Both the position numbers and the translations under genes were made by a program. This document shows, one piece after another, positions 1 to 7,407 of a stretch of DNA of 11,637 nt; position 1 is the first letter of the stretch; every line of letters begins with the position of its first letter. A model generated the notes under the pieces. That model saw only the letters and a list, made by a program, of their open reading frames with translations. It was not told the origin of the DNA and made no database searches. Origin of the DNA: Rubrobacter sp. (GTDB lineage: Bacteria > Actinomycetota > Rubrobacteria > Rubrobacterales > Rubrobacteraceae); the NCBI GenBank assembly GCA_016781635.1, contig JADDPY010000211.1, positions 1 through 11,637 of the forward strand, in the 5' to 3' direction.

Positions 1-1014
1 GAGGGTACTCCCGGGGTCGTCCGGGCTTACATAGAGCACGGCCTGTACGGGCTCGCTCAGCCCGTGAAGACCTGGTACTTCGGGCCGATGTTCCGTCACG
101 AACGCCAGCAGAAGGGGCGCTACCGCCAGCACGTCCAGATCGGGGTGGAGGTCCTCGGCTCCCCGGACCCGCTCGTGGACGTCGAGGTCATCTCGCTGCT
201 CTACAACCTCCACAAGGCGATGGGCGTCCAGGACGAGGTCGTCTACCTCAACAACCTCGGCGACTTCGAGACCAGGAGCCGATATATACCGGAGCTTCGC
301 GACTTTTTGAAGAAACACGAGGCCGACCTCGACCCCGACTCTCGGTCGCGCCTCGAAAAGAACCCGATGCGCACCTTCGATTCGAAGAGCAAGGACACTC
401 AGGCCGTCCTCGACGAGGCACCCTTGATCGGGGAGTTCCTCAGCGCCGACGCCCGGGCGCACCTCTCGGCCGTGGAAGGGGGGCTCGAGGCGGTAGGCGT
501 GCCCTATGCCATCGACGAGCGTCTCGTGCGCGGCCTCGACTACTACACGATGACGGTCTTCGAGGCGAAGAGCGGTGCCCTGGGGGCCCAGGACACCGTG
601 GGGGCTGGGGGACGCTACAACGGCCTCGTGGAGGCTTTAGGCGGACCGGCGATGCCGGGCATAGGCTTCGGCACCGGGGTCGAGCGCATCCTGCTCGCCG
701 CTAACGCCCCCGCCGAGAACGACGGCCTCGACGTCTACTTCGTCACCCTCGCCCCCGAGGCACGCCTCCCGGCCATGGGGCTCGCGGCCTCCCTGCGAGC
801 CCAGGGCCTCCGCTGCGACCTGGACTACGCCGACCGGAGCGCTAAAAGCCAGTTCAAGCAGGCCGATCGCACGGGCGCCCGGTTCGCGGTAATTATCGGG
901 GACGAAGAATTGGCCCGGAACGTCCTCAAGCTGCGCGACATGGAATCTGGCGAGGAGACGATGCTGGACCTGGAAGAAGGCGCCACGGCGGTCTTGCGGG
1001 CCGTCGGCGCCTAA
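1..1014 (+). CDS. hisS: Histidyl-tRNA synthetase, 5'-truncated by the window edge
   Basis: This enzyme charges tRNA-His with histidine in the cytoplasm and is a class II synthetase. The reading frame is open from base 1, so the gene starts upstream; 337 residues are visible, and against the usual 420-430 about 85-90 N-terminal residues (including motif 1) are missing. An in-frame GTG at 64 is internal, not the start. Visible in order: motif 2 (FGPMFRHERQQKGRYRQ, fragment residues about 27-43), the histidine-specific loop RGLDYYTMTVFE (177-188), motif 3 (GGRYNGLVEALGG through GIGFGTGVERIL, about 203-231), and a C-terminal anticodon-binding domain from DVYFVTLAP to the end. No key residue is missing in the visible part. 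The stop lies 15 nt before the sirtuin gene, so the two are probably co-transcribed. In many bacteria aspS follows hisS directly; here it lies about 2 kb away on the opposite strand. Confidence 0.97.
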   Translation, partial: EGTPGVVRAYIEHGLYGLAQPVKTWYFGPMFRHERQQKGRYRQHVQIGVEVLGSPDPLVDVEVISLLYNLHKAMGVQDEVVYLNNLGDFETRSRYIPELRDFLKKHEADLDPDSRSRLEKNPMRTFDSKSKDTQAVLDEAPLIGEFLSADARAHLSAVEGGLEAVGVPYAIDERLVRGLDYYTMTVFEAKSGALGAQDTVGAGGRYNGLVEALGGPAMPGIGFGTGVERILLAANAPAENDGLDVYFVTLAPEARLPAMGLAASLRAQGLRCDLDYADRSAKSQFKQADRTGARFAVIIGDEELARNVLKLRDMESGEETMLDLEEGATAVLRAVGA

Positions 1015-1029
1015 CCGGATGACCGCTCT

Positions 1030-1782
1030 ATGAGCGACGCCGGTATGGGGATCACCAACGCCCTGACTTCGGTGCTCCGCGGCGCCCGGGGCGTGACCGT
1101 CCTGACGGGCTCCGGCGTCTCGGCCGAGAGCGGAGTGCCGACCTTCCGCGACGCCCAGACGGGCTTGTGGGCCCGCTACGAACCGCAGGAACTCGCCACC
1201 CCTGAAGCTTTCGAGCGCGACCCCCGGCTCGTATGGGAGTGGTACCAGTGGCGCAGGGATCTCGTCCGTCAAGCCGAACCGAACCCCGGCCACCGGGCCC
1301 TTGTGGAGTTCGAGCGGCGCGTGCCGACGTTCTTGCTCGCCACTCAAAACGTGGACGGTTTGCACCGGAGGGCCGGGAGCGAAAACGTGCTGGAGCTGCA
1401 CGGCAACATCATGCGCTCGAAGTGCTCCGTGGAGGGCGTGGAGGCGGAGCCGCGCACCGGTGACGAGAGCGTGCCACCACCGTGCCCGGGTTGCGGGGCT
1501 TTCCTGCGGCCGGACGTGGTGTGGTTCGGAGAAGCGTTACCTGAGGACGTGTTCGCGGCTGCCTCCGAGGCGGCGCGAAACTGCGACGTCTTTCTCTCCG
1601 TCGGGACGTCGAGCCTCGTTTATCCTGCGGCCTCCCTGCCCTCCGAGGCCGCGCGTTCTGGAGCGATGCTCGTCGAGGTCAACCCGGACGACACCCCTCT
1701 GACCCCGCACGCGGACTACACGCTGCGGGGCCGGGCCGGGGAGGTCTTACCCGTGCTCGTCGACGCTCTTCGTACCCCGTAG
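1030..1782 (+). CDS. cobB: Sir2-family NAD-dependent protein deacylase (CobB type)
   Basis: This sirtuin removes acyl groups from protein lysines using NAD+, giving nicotinamide and O-acyl-ADP-ribose. In bacteria a well-known target is acetyl-CoA synthetase. The 250 residues match a compact sirtuin. Visible are the NAD-binding GSGVSAESGVPTFR (27-40), TQNVDGLH (105-112), the catalytic His124 in ELHGN, a zinc module with Cys132, Cys152 and Cys155, and VGTSSLVYPA (191-200). Tyr72 and Arg75 in WYQWRR form the Y-x-x-R pair of class III sirtuins (SIRT5, E. coli CobB), which recognise succinyl- and malonyl-lysine. Desuccinylase activity besides deacetylase is therefore likely, as an inference. The ATG lies 15 nt after the hisS stop with no strong ribosome binding site, which suggests translation coupled to hisS. 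No T-rich terminator was seen in 1783-1870 before the convergent cupin gene. Confidence 0.93.
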   Translation: MSDAGMGITNALTSVLRGARGVTVLTGSGVSAESGVPTFRDAQTGLWARYEPQELATPEAFERDPRLVWEWYQWRRDLVRQAEPNPGHRALVEFERRVPTFLLATQNVDGLHRRAGSENVLELHGNIMRSKCSVEGVEAEPRTGDESVPPPCPGCGAFLRPDVVWFGEALPEDVFAAASEAARNCDVFLSVGTSSLVYPAASLPSEAARSGAMLVEVNPDDTPLTPHADYTLRGRAGEVLPVLVDALRTP

Positions 1783-1870
1783 CCGCAACATCGAGGTGGT
1801 GTCCCTCCCCGACGGAACTACGGCTTGTTAGCGAGGCTCGGCTAAGGGTGCTTCGTGTGCCGTTCCTGGC

Positions 1871-2266
1871 TCAGTCCTCGAAAACGTACTCGACATCATC
1901 GAACGAGTCCGCGGCAAGAATGTATGCGATGCGTAGCTCCGATGTGCCCGTGTTTTTGCAGGAGTGGACGGCGCGGCCCGGTATGAAGAGTGCTGTTCCC
2001 GCCTCCACGGATCTTGATGCGGAGTCGATCCGGACCATACCGTTTCCTTCGAGGATGAGGTAGATCTCGGCCTGTCGGTGGTGGTGTGCGTTCAGGGCCT
2101 CGCCGGGCTCTATCTTCGCGATGCCCATGGTGAGCGCTTCGCTCTGGGTGACGCCGCCGCTGATGAGCGTTCTCCAGTAGACCAGGCCTCTTTGCGCCAC
2201 GTCTTCTTCCTGCCAGGTCTCCCACTCACGATCGCTCTCCCGAACGACTACCGGTTCATGGCTCAT
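1871..2266 (-). CDS. Small single-domain cupin protein
   Basis: A 131-residue protein with one cupin beta-barrel. Cupin motif 1 is visible as GEALNAHHHRQAEIYLILEG (55-74), with His61, His63 and Glu67 as expected metal ligands. Motif 2 is GTALFIPGRAVHSCKN (90-105), giving the fourth ligand His101. A mononuclear metal site (Mn, Fe, Ni or Zn) is thus likely, but the substrate cannot be read from sequence: related proteins include dioxygenases, isomerases and sugar- or ligand-binding cupins. There is no signal peptide, so it is probably cytosolic. The ATG at 2266 is chosen because a near-perfect Shine-Dalgarno precedes it. The gene stands alone, convergent with the sirtuin gene and divergent from the gene at 2531. 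By eye its base composition is less GC-rich than hisS or iscS, which may mean later acquisition. Confidence 0.85.
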   Translation of the reverse strand: MSHEPVVVRESDREWETWQEEDVAQRGLVYWRTLISGGVTQSEALTMGIAKIEPGEALNAHHHRQAEIYLILEGNGMVRIDSASRSVEAGTALFIPGRAVHSCKNTGTSELRIAYILAADSFDDVEYVFED

Positions 2267-2276
2267 GCTTCGGCCG

Positions 2277-2285
2277 ACCTCCTTT
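2277..2285 (-). promoter_or_regulatory. Strong Shine-Dalgarno of the cupin gene
   Basis: On the minus strand AAAGGAGGT lies 10 nt before the ATG at 2266. It is close to a full anti-16S match and fixes the start of the cupin gene. No convincing -35/-10 pair was found upstream of it on that strand. Confidence 0.7.
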
Positions 2286-2425
2286 TAACTCGCTTCTGGA
2301 TACACGATCGCGAATCTACCCATGCAAGCCTCGTTGTACCGGTGCCGTGCACGAACTTTGTCTTCCGCACTTGCTCGCGGTGGCGTGAGGGTCGATCTTG
2401 CCGGTCCACGAGACGCCCGCTTCGG

Positions 2426-2454
2426 TTGGGAAGGTGAGAAAGTTTCGGCATAAT
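2426..2454 (+). promoter_or_regulatory. Vegetative-type promoter of the 127-residue gene
   Basis: TTGGGA (2426-2431) and CATAAT (2449-2454) are separated by exactly 17 nt. They match the sigma-70 consensus at 4 of 6 and 5 of 6 positions. The predicted transcript starts near 2461, leaving a leader of about 70 nt before the ATG at 2531. The rest of the 264-nt divergent region (2267-2530) shows nothing else convincing. Confidence 0.5.
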
Positions 2455-2530
2455 CCTGGTGTTTCGGGGTGGTTATTCGGGGACATTCTCTTACTCTTAA
2501 AGCTCGTAATTCGAGAAAGGAGCAGCATTC

Positions 2531-2914
2531 ATGCCGGTCGAGGATCTACGCAAGAGCCCGATGATGAGCCACATCCTTGATGCGCTGGAGAACGGCGAGG
2601 ACATCGGCCACTACGGCCGACTGACCTTCGCCATGATCGGCGTTTATTTCGCGAAGGACGACGAGCTGGTTGGTATCTTGACCAAGGATGAGGACGCCGA
2701 CGAGCGGGAGATCCGGGCGATGGTCCAGCAGGTCCGGGAGAAAGGTTACAACCCGCCCAACCGCGACAAGGTTCTGGAGTGGCAGTCGAAGCAGGACTTC
2801 CAGATCTGCCCGAACCCCGACGACCCGGACTCCTGTAACGTGTACAGCGAACTGGACATCCCTCAGGAGGTACTGGAGGATATTCAGGAGTACCGCGAAG
2901 ATAAGGCTAATTAG
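2531..2914 (+). CDS. Conserved-looking acidic protein of unknown function, possibly PriL-CTD-like
   Basis: A 127-residue, strongly acidic, soluble protein with no signal peptide or membrane segment. The start is well supported: AAAGGAG (2516-2522) lies 8 nt before the ATG, with a good promoter upstream and a terminator downstream, so this is a monocistronic unit. I do not recognise it with certainty. Its order of motifs is suggestive: HYGRLTFAMIGVYF (27-40), a helix-rich acidic middle with a DEDADERE stretch (53-60), YNPP (73-76), then CP at 93-94 and a Cys-x-Val-Tyr at 102-105. This faintly resembles the Fe-S domain of archaeal/eukaryotic primase large subunits (G-R-F-A, then Y-x-P-P-x-C, then paired cysteines), but only two of the four cysteines are present. 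That similarity is a guess from pattern, not an established assignment. Base composition is a little less GC-rich than its neighbours. Confidence 0.8.
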   Translation: MPVEDLRKSPMMSHILDALENGEDIGHYGRLTFAMIGVYFAKDDELVGILTKDEDADEREIRAMVQQVREKGYNPPNRDKVLEWQSKQDFQICPNPDDPDSCNVYSELDIPQEVLEDIQEYREDKAN

Positions 2915-2985
2915 CTTTTAGAGGCTCCTCCTCCACGCCTCTACAAAGGGATACGGGAGTTGAAAGTTACCCGAAACCGCGCGTG

Positions 2986-3033
2986 GCCCGGCGACGCGGC
3001 TCAAGGCCTCCGCGTCGTCGGGCATGCTTTTTT
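2986..3033 (+). terminator. Intrinsic terminator of the 127-residue gene
   Basis: Two 14-nt arms (2986-2999 and 3010-3023) pair perfectly except for one G-U, around a 10-nt loop. A run of six T follows at 3028-3033. Orientation fits the plus-strand gene ending at 2914. Read from the minus strand (for aspS) the stem is not followed by a T tract, although it could still block converging transcription. Confidence 0.85.
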
Positions 3034-3049
3034 CATCCCGGGCGCCGCT

Positions 3050-4909
3050 TTACGAGTTGTCGCCCTCGCCTGGGCGGGACGCGGGGTTGGATCCCTCTCT
3101 GCCCTTGGGGGGGCGACGCAGCGCGATGCCGAGCTCCTTGAGCTGCTCCTCGGTGACGGGACCGGGTGCGTCCATCATCTCGTCGCGCGCGGTCTGGGTC
3201 TTCGGGAACGCCATGACCTCGCGGATGTTCGGCTCGTCTCTTAGAAGCATGATCAGCCGGTCCACCCCAGGCGCGATGCCGCCGTGCGGCGGGGCCCCGT
3301 AGCGGAACGCCGTCAGCATCGCCCCGAAGCGACTATAAGCCTCCTCTTCGCTTATGCCGATGGTAGAGAAGACCTTCTGCTGGATGTCCGGGCGGTGGAT
3401 CCTGATGCTACCGGAGGCAAGCTCCGTCCCGTTGGCGACGAGGTCGTATAGTTGCCCGATCACCTTCAAGGGGTCCGAATCCAGGAGGGGCAGGTCTTCC
3501 TCCCTCGGCATCGTGAACATGTGATGCATCGGCTCGATGCGCCCCTCGTCCTCGTTCCACTCGAAGAGCGGGAAGTCCGTCACCCAGGCCAGCGCGAGCA
3601 CGTCCGAGTCAGCGAGCCCGAGCCGATCCCGGAGGTGAAGCCTCAACCGGTTCAAGCTCTCGATGACGACCGTGTCGGTGTCCGCGACAAAGAACATATA
3701 ATCGCCCTCGCCCGCGCTCAGGGCCCCCTTCAAGGCGTCGCCCTCCTCGGCCGAGAAGAACTTGGCGATCGGGCCTGTCAGCCCGTCCGCCCCGACCTTG
3801 AGGTGCGCGAGGCCCCTGGCCCCGCCCGTGGCGGCGACGCTCGTGAGCTCGTCGATCTCACGCCTGGACAGATCCCCTAGGCCACTCACGCCAAAGCCTC
3901 GCACGGACCCGCCGCGCTCGACGGCGCCACTAAATACCTTGAACCCGGAGCCGCCAACGGTCTCCGAGACGTCCTGGATCTCCAGCCCGAAGCGCAGGTC
4001 CGGCTTGTCCGTACCGTATCGGGACATCGCCTCCGCGAACGTCATGCGCGGGAACGGCTTCTGAAGGATTTTCTTCTCCGTGTAGCCCTCGACGATCTCG
4101 GTGAACAGGCCCTCCACGAGGGCGAGGACCTCTTCCTGGGTCGTGTAGCTCATCTCGATATCGAGCTGCGTGTGCTCGGGCTGGCGGTCGCCACGCTGGT
4201 CTTCGTCACGCAAGGCCCGCGCGACCTGGAAGTACCGCTCGAACCCCGCGACCATGAGAAGCTGCTTGAACTGCTGCGGGGACTGCGGCAGGGCGTAGAA
4301 CTGCCCCGGGTACAGCCGCGCCGGCACGAGGTAATCCCGCGCTCCTTCCGGCGACGAGGCGGTAAGGAGCGGCGTCTCGACCTCCACGAAGTCCCGTTCG
4401 GCGAGGTAGCTCCTCATGTGCTTGACGACGCGGTCCCTGAAGATGATGTTCTCCTGCATCCTCTTCCGCCTCAGGTCCAGGTAGCGGTACTTGAGGCGCA
4501 GAATCTCGTCGACCGGCCTCTCGCGGTCGATCTCGAACGGGGGCGTTTCGGAGCGGTTGAGCACCGTCAGGCCGGTGGCCGAGATCTCGATCTCCCCGGT
4601 CGAAAGCTCCGGGTTCTCGTTCCCCTCGGGCCGCTTTGCGACCTCCCCCTCTATCGAGACGCTCCACTCCGGCCGTAGCTCCTCGGCCTGTCTGAAAAGC
4701 TCCGCCTCCTCGGGGCGGAACGCGACCTGCGTGATCCCCCAGCGATCCCGCAGGTCTATGAAGATGAGCCCGCCGTGGTCCCGGCGCCGGTTTACCCAGC
4801 CCGCGAGCCTCACGCTTTCGCCCACGTCGCTGGCCCTGAGCTCGCCCGCCGTGTGAGTCCTGTAAGGGTTGTTCTCGAAGCTTTTGATGCCAGATTCTTC
4901 CCGGTGCAA
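3050..4909 (-). CDS. aspS: Aspartyl-tRNA synthetase, bacterial type, TTG start
   Basis: This class IIb synthetase charges tRNA-Asp with aspartate. In the chosen frame it has 619 residues, normal for the bacterial form (about 580-610). Domains in order: an OB-fold anticodon-binding domain (about 16-120), with the hallmark GWVNRRRDHGGLIFIDLRDR (37-56); the catalytic core, with motif 1 near FVEVETPLL (174-182) and motif 2 around RYFQVARALRDEDQR (225-239); the bacterial GAD insertion (about 305-430); and motif 3 GGIAPGVDRLIML (543-555). The frame is open far upstream to 5533, but homology begins just before YRTHT (residues 16-20). No ATG lies nearby. The TTG at 4909-4907 has AAGGA 5 nt upstream and a promoter at 4945-4973, which rules out the longer reading. 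His45 in RRDHGG is the residue seen in non-discriminating enzymes, so this one may also charge tRNA-Asn with Asp (inference). Confidence 0.95.
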   Translation of the reverse strand: MHREESGIKSFENNPYRTHTAGELRASDVGESVRLAGWVNRRRDHGGLIFIDLRDRWGITQVAFRPEEAELFRQAEELRPEWSVSIEGEVAKRPEGNENPELSTGEIEISATGLTVLNRSETPPFEIDRERPVDEILRLKYRYLDLRRKRMQENIIFRDRVVKHMRSYLAERDFVEVETPLLTASSPEGARDYLVPARLYPGQFYALPQSPQQFKQLLMVAGFERYFQVARALRDEDQRGDRQPEHTQLDIEMSYTTQEEVLALVEGLFTEIVEGYTEKKILQKPFPRMTFAEAMSRYGTDKPDLRFGLEIQDVSETVGGSGFKVFSGAVERGGSVRGFGVSGLGDLSRREIDELTSVAATGGARGLAHLKVGADGLTGPIAKFFSAEEGDALKGALSAGEGDYMFFVADTDTVVIESLNRLRLHLRDRLGLADSDVLALAWVTDFPLFEWNEDEGRIEPMHHMFTMPREEDLPLLDSDPLKVIGQLYDLVANGTELASGSIRIHRPDIQQKVFSTIGISEEEAYSRFGAMLTAFRYGAPPHGGIAPGVDRLIMLLRDEPNIREVMAFPKTQTARDEMMDAPGPVTEEQLKELGIALRRPPKGREGSNPASRPGEGDNS

Positions 4910-4944
4910 GAGTTTCCTTCCGCTGCTCGTCAAGAGTTTGCGCA

Positions 4945-4973
4945 AGTATAGGTTAGACCCTCGAAGGGGCCAA
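4945..4973 (-). promoter_or_regulatory. aspS promoter
   Basis: On the minus strand TTGGCC (4973-4968) and TATACT (4950-4945) are separated by 17 nt. Predicted initiation is near 4938, giving a leader of about 30 nt with AAGGA just before the TTG start. The divergent region 4910-5170 otherwise holds the start signals of the lipoprotein gene. I see no T-box or other riboswitch there. Confidence 0.6.
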
Positions 4974-5170
4974 GCGTCGCGCGTCCGCGTACCTATGGGT
5001 GAGTGGCGTTGAGAGGCTCGTTGCGCCCTTTTTATGGCTGTGTTAACTTGCGCCAAGCTCTGCTCCAGAAGCAGCTCATTGGAAGCCCGGCCGGGGGTGG
5101 GCCCAAAGAACGGAGGAGTAGAATCTTTTACCGCGGTTTTGATGGGTCTTCTCGGGGCCGCATTTCTCTT

Positions 5171-6151
5171 ATGTCGTGCTCCCTGGTAGTCGTGGCTACC
5201 CTTCTGTTCGCCGGGTGCGGTGGCGGCGACGAGATAAGCGAAGCGACCGTCGCTGCCCCGCCTCCGGGCGGTACGACGGGCGGTGCGGCCGTAGCCCCGC
5301 CCGGGGGCAACGCCGCAGGGGGAGGCACCGTCGAGGGGAGCGCGCAAGCCGAGTCCCTCGAGGATCAGCCTTTCACCCTCAACTTGGACCAGCCCGTCCC
5401 GCCGGACTTCCGGGCCGCCTATCAGCGCAAGGCGCTCATAGTGGTGGAGTTTTTCAAAGAAGGGGAGGATCCACTCTACCCGCAGGGGCTCGAGGTGGAC
5501 GACCTCGTCAACAGTGCCCTGTCTGACCTTCAATCCCAGTACCCGGAGGTCGAGTTCTTCACGTACGACGTCTCCGAACCCGGCGAGGCCGAGACGAGCG
5601 AGGAGCTCGAGCAGGGCCAGTACGGCACCCTGGCCGCCCAGTTGGACGTCGGTTTTACGCCTTTCGTAGCCATGCTGGCGCCGACGGGCGAGCAGTACAT
5701 GATCACGAACCTCTACCAGGGCTACGTGGAGCGCGGCGTCCTCGACCAGGCCCTCTTCGACCTGACGAGCGTCAAAGTCGCCAGCAACACCAGCGACACC
5801 GACGTCGAGCTCGAGACGGTAGAACTTACCGAGAGCGGCGGCGGCATCGAGTACTTCACCGTGACGAACATGAGTGACGAAAGGGTCAACCTCAAAGGCT
5901 TCAGCCTACGCGTGGTCGACCCCGAGAGCGGCGAAGTTACAACGGATTCCTCTGGTGTCGAGGTCAACGAAAGGACGCGCGTGGGCTCCGGCAAAAGCGC
6001 CTCGGTCGGGCGCGTCCCCGACGCCGTGGACGCCGACGGGCGCGAGGTCAAGGGGACCTTCGAGGGCGGCGAGAATCTGGAGCTGCAGCCTGGAGACACC
6101 GTCGCCCTCCTCGACGGCGGCGGCGGCGTAGTCGACACCGTGACCGTCTAG
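5171..6151 (+). CDS. Lipoprotein with thioredoxin-like and lamin-tail-like domains
   Basis: A secreted, lipid-anchored protein of 326 residues from the ATG chosen here. The signal ends in a clear lipobox LFAGC (12-16). A flexible Gly/Ala/Pro-rich linker follows (about 17-60). Residues 68-198 look like a thioredoxin fold: strands ALIVVEFF and VEFFTYDV, then a cis-Pro-like GFTPF before a strand. No CxxC is present, so it is not a standard redox enzyme. Residues 212-326 resemble a lamin-tail domain (IEYFTVTNMSDERVNLKGF, then LELQPGDTVALLDGGG), usual for extracellular adhesion or DNA/surface proteins. The start is uncertain: the frame is open back to a GTG at 5003, and from ATG 5171 the signal has no basic residue before its hydrophobic core. 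A TAGAAT -10-like hexamer at 5119-5124 and GGAGGAG at 5112-5118 could serve this gene. The function is not known. Confidence 0.75.
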   Translation: MSCSLVVVATLLFAGCGGGDEISEATVAAPPPGGTTGGAAVAPPGGNAAGGGTVEGSAQAESLEDQPFTLNLDQPVPPDFRAAYQRKALIVVEFFKEGEDPLYPQGLEVDDLVNSALSDLQSQYPEVEFFTYDVSEPGEAETSEELEQGQYGTLAAQLDVGFTPFVAMLAPTGEQYMITNLYQGYVERGVLDQALFDLTSVKVASNTSDTDVELETVELTESGGGIEYFTVTNMSDERVNLKGFSLRVVDPESGEVTTDSSGVEVNERTRVGSGKSASVGRVPDAVDADGREVKGTFEGGENLELQPGDTVALLDGGGGVVDTVTV

Positions 6152-6181
6152 GGAGCGATCTCGCCGGCCCTCTATTCCGGG

Positions 6182-6210
6182 CGGTCACACGTCCGGCCGT
6201 GCGTTATAAC
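6182..6210 (+). promoter_or_regulatory. Promoter of the iscS-nifU/mnmA unit, probably giving leaderless mRNA
   Basis: TATAAC (6205-6210) is followed by 7 nt and then the ATG of iscS. The weak -35 CGGTCA (6182-6187) is 17 nt upstream. The -10 spacing puts the transcription start on or next to the A of the start codon, and no Shine-Dalgarno precedes it. Confidence 0.5.
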
Positions 6211-6217
6211 TGTCCCT

Positions 6218-7390
6218 ATGACCGATGGCTCCGTATATTTGGATCATGCCGCCACGACCCCTCTGGACCGAAGGGTCCTGGAGGCCATGCTCCCGTACTT
6301 ACAGGGCGCGCTTGCCGGGGGCAACCCCTCTTCGCTGCACGGTCCCGGAGCCGCCGCTCGTGAGGCCGTCGAGGAGGCCCGCGCGTCCGTCGCAGGGCTC
6401 ATCGGAGCATCGCCCCAGGAGATCGTGTTTACCTCCGGCGGCACCGAGGCCGACAACCTCGCCGTCCTCGGCCTCGCCGCGGCGGACCCCGGGAAGAAGC
6501 ACGTTGCCGTCTCGGCCGTGGAGCACGCCGCGGTCCGGGGGGCCGTGGAGCACCTCGAATCGCGCGGGTACGAGGTTACTCGCCTCGGCGTGGACACCGA
6601 CGGTCGCGTCTCGCCCGAGGACCTCGCGGACGCCCTGCGCCCCGACACCGCCCTCGTCGCCGTCATGTGGGCGAACAACGAGGTCGGTACCGTGCAACGC
6701 GTCGCGGAGCTCGCGGGGAGGTGTCGAGAGCGCGGGGTGCCGTTCCACGCCGACGCGGTCCAGGCCGCGGGGAGGCTTCCCGTCGACGTCTCGCGCGTCC
6801 CCGTTTCCACGCTCGCCATCTCATCCCACAAGCTCTACGGTCCGCAGGGCGTGGGTGCGCTGTACGTACGCGGCGGCGTGAAGCTTGCCCCGATCCTTTT
6901 CGGCGGTGGACAGGAGGGGGGCTTTAGGAGCGGCACCGAGAACGTCGCCGGGCTCGTGGGCTTCGGCGCCGCCGCGCGGCATGCCATGGAGGAGATGGAC
7001 GACCGTATACGCCACGAGGAGGGGCTCCGGGAGACCCTTGCCTCCGGCGCTCTCCGGCTCCCCGGGGTGCGCCTCAACGGGCACCGCAACGAGCGCCTTT
7101 CTAACAACGTTCACCTCTCCGTCGACGGCGTCGAGGCCGAGAGCCTCGTCCTGTTTCTGGATGCCATGGGCTACGCCGTCGGGAGCGGCTCGGCGTGCGC
7201 GTCGAGCACGGCCGGACACAAGGCCTCACCGGTGCTGCTCGCGATGGGCCGTGGGGAGGACGAGGCGTTCAACGCCGTCAGGATCTCTGTCGGCAAGGAC
7301 ACTACGCGGGAGGAGGTCGAGGGGTTCCTCGGCGCCTTCTCCACGGCCGTCTCGCGGCTGCGCGAGCTTTCCCCACTGTACATACACTAG
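6218..7390 (+). CDS. iscS: Cysteine desulfurase (IscS/NifS family)
   Basis: A PLP enzyme that takes sulfur from cysteine, forms a persulfide on its own cysteine and passes it to Fe-S scaffolds or to tRNA thiolases, releasing alanine. The 390 residues are normal for IscS/NifS. Visible are LDHAATTP (8-15), SGGTEADN (73-80), the PLP-stacking His103, HADAVQAAG (177-185) with Asp178 and Gln182, the PLP-binding Lys205 in SSHKLYGP, and the persulfide Cys327 in GSGSACASSTAGHKAS (322-337). The fused NifU-MnmA gene follows after 17 nt in the same direction, so this desulfurase is the likely sulfur donor to both halves of that protein. The start is the ATG at 6218, seven bases after a -10 hexamer and without a Shine-Dalgarno. 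This is the group I (IscS-like) type rather than SufS, judged by the active-site loop. Confidence 0.96.
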   Translation: MTDGSVYLDHAATTPLDRRVLEAMLPYLQGALAGGNPSSLHGPGAAAREAVEEARASVAGLIGASPQEIVFTSGGTEADNLAVLGLAAADPGKKHVAVSAVEHAAVRGAVEHLESRGYEVTRLGVDTDGRVSPEDLADALRPDTALVAVMWANNEVGTVQRVAELAGRCRERGVPFHADAVQAAGRLPVDVSRVPVSTLAISSHKLYGPQGVGALYVRGGVKLAPILFGGGQEGGFRSGTENVAGLVGFGAAARHAMEEMDDRIRHEEGLRETLASGALRLPGVRLNGHRNERLSNNVHLSVDGVEAESLVLFLDAMGYAVGSGSACASSTAGHKASPVLLAMGRGEDEAFNAVRISVGKDTTREEVEGFLGAFSTAVSRLRELSPLYIH

Positions 7391-7407
7391 CTGAAGGCTG
7401 AGATCTG

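Noticed and set aside
637..1401. Long minus-strand frame opposite hisS and the sirtuin gene
   Set aside because: It lies antisense to two well-identified genes and is a typical GC-rich shadow frame without recognisable domains.
1423..1497. Sirtuin zinc module with only three of four usual cysteines
   Set aside because: E. coli CobB likewise has a single Cys in its first zinc half (RCSQSG), so this is normal for the class.
1828..1845. 5-bp inverted repeat TTAGC/GCTAA between the convergent sirtuin and cupin genes
   Set aside because: Stem too short and no T tract on either strand.
2919..2943. 7-bp hairpin TAGAGGC/GCCTCTA after the 127-residue gene
   Set aside because: No T tract follows, and the strong terminator at 2986-3033 explains termination better.
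4910..5533. N-terminal extension of the aspS frame to 827 residues
   Set aside because: No AspRS homology lies upstream of the TTG at 4909, the aspS promoter lies inside it, and it overlaps the lipoprotein gene on the other strand.
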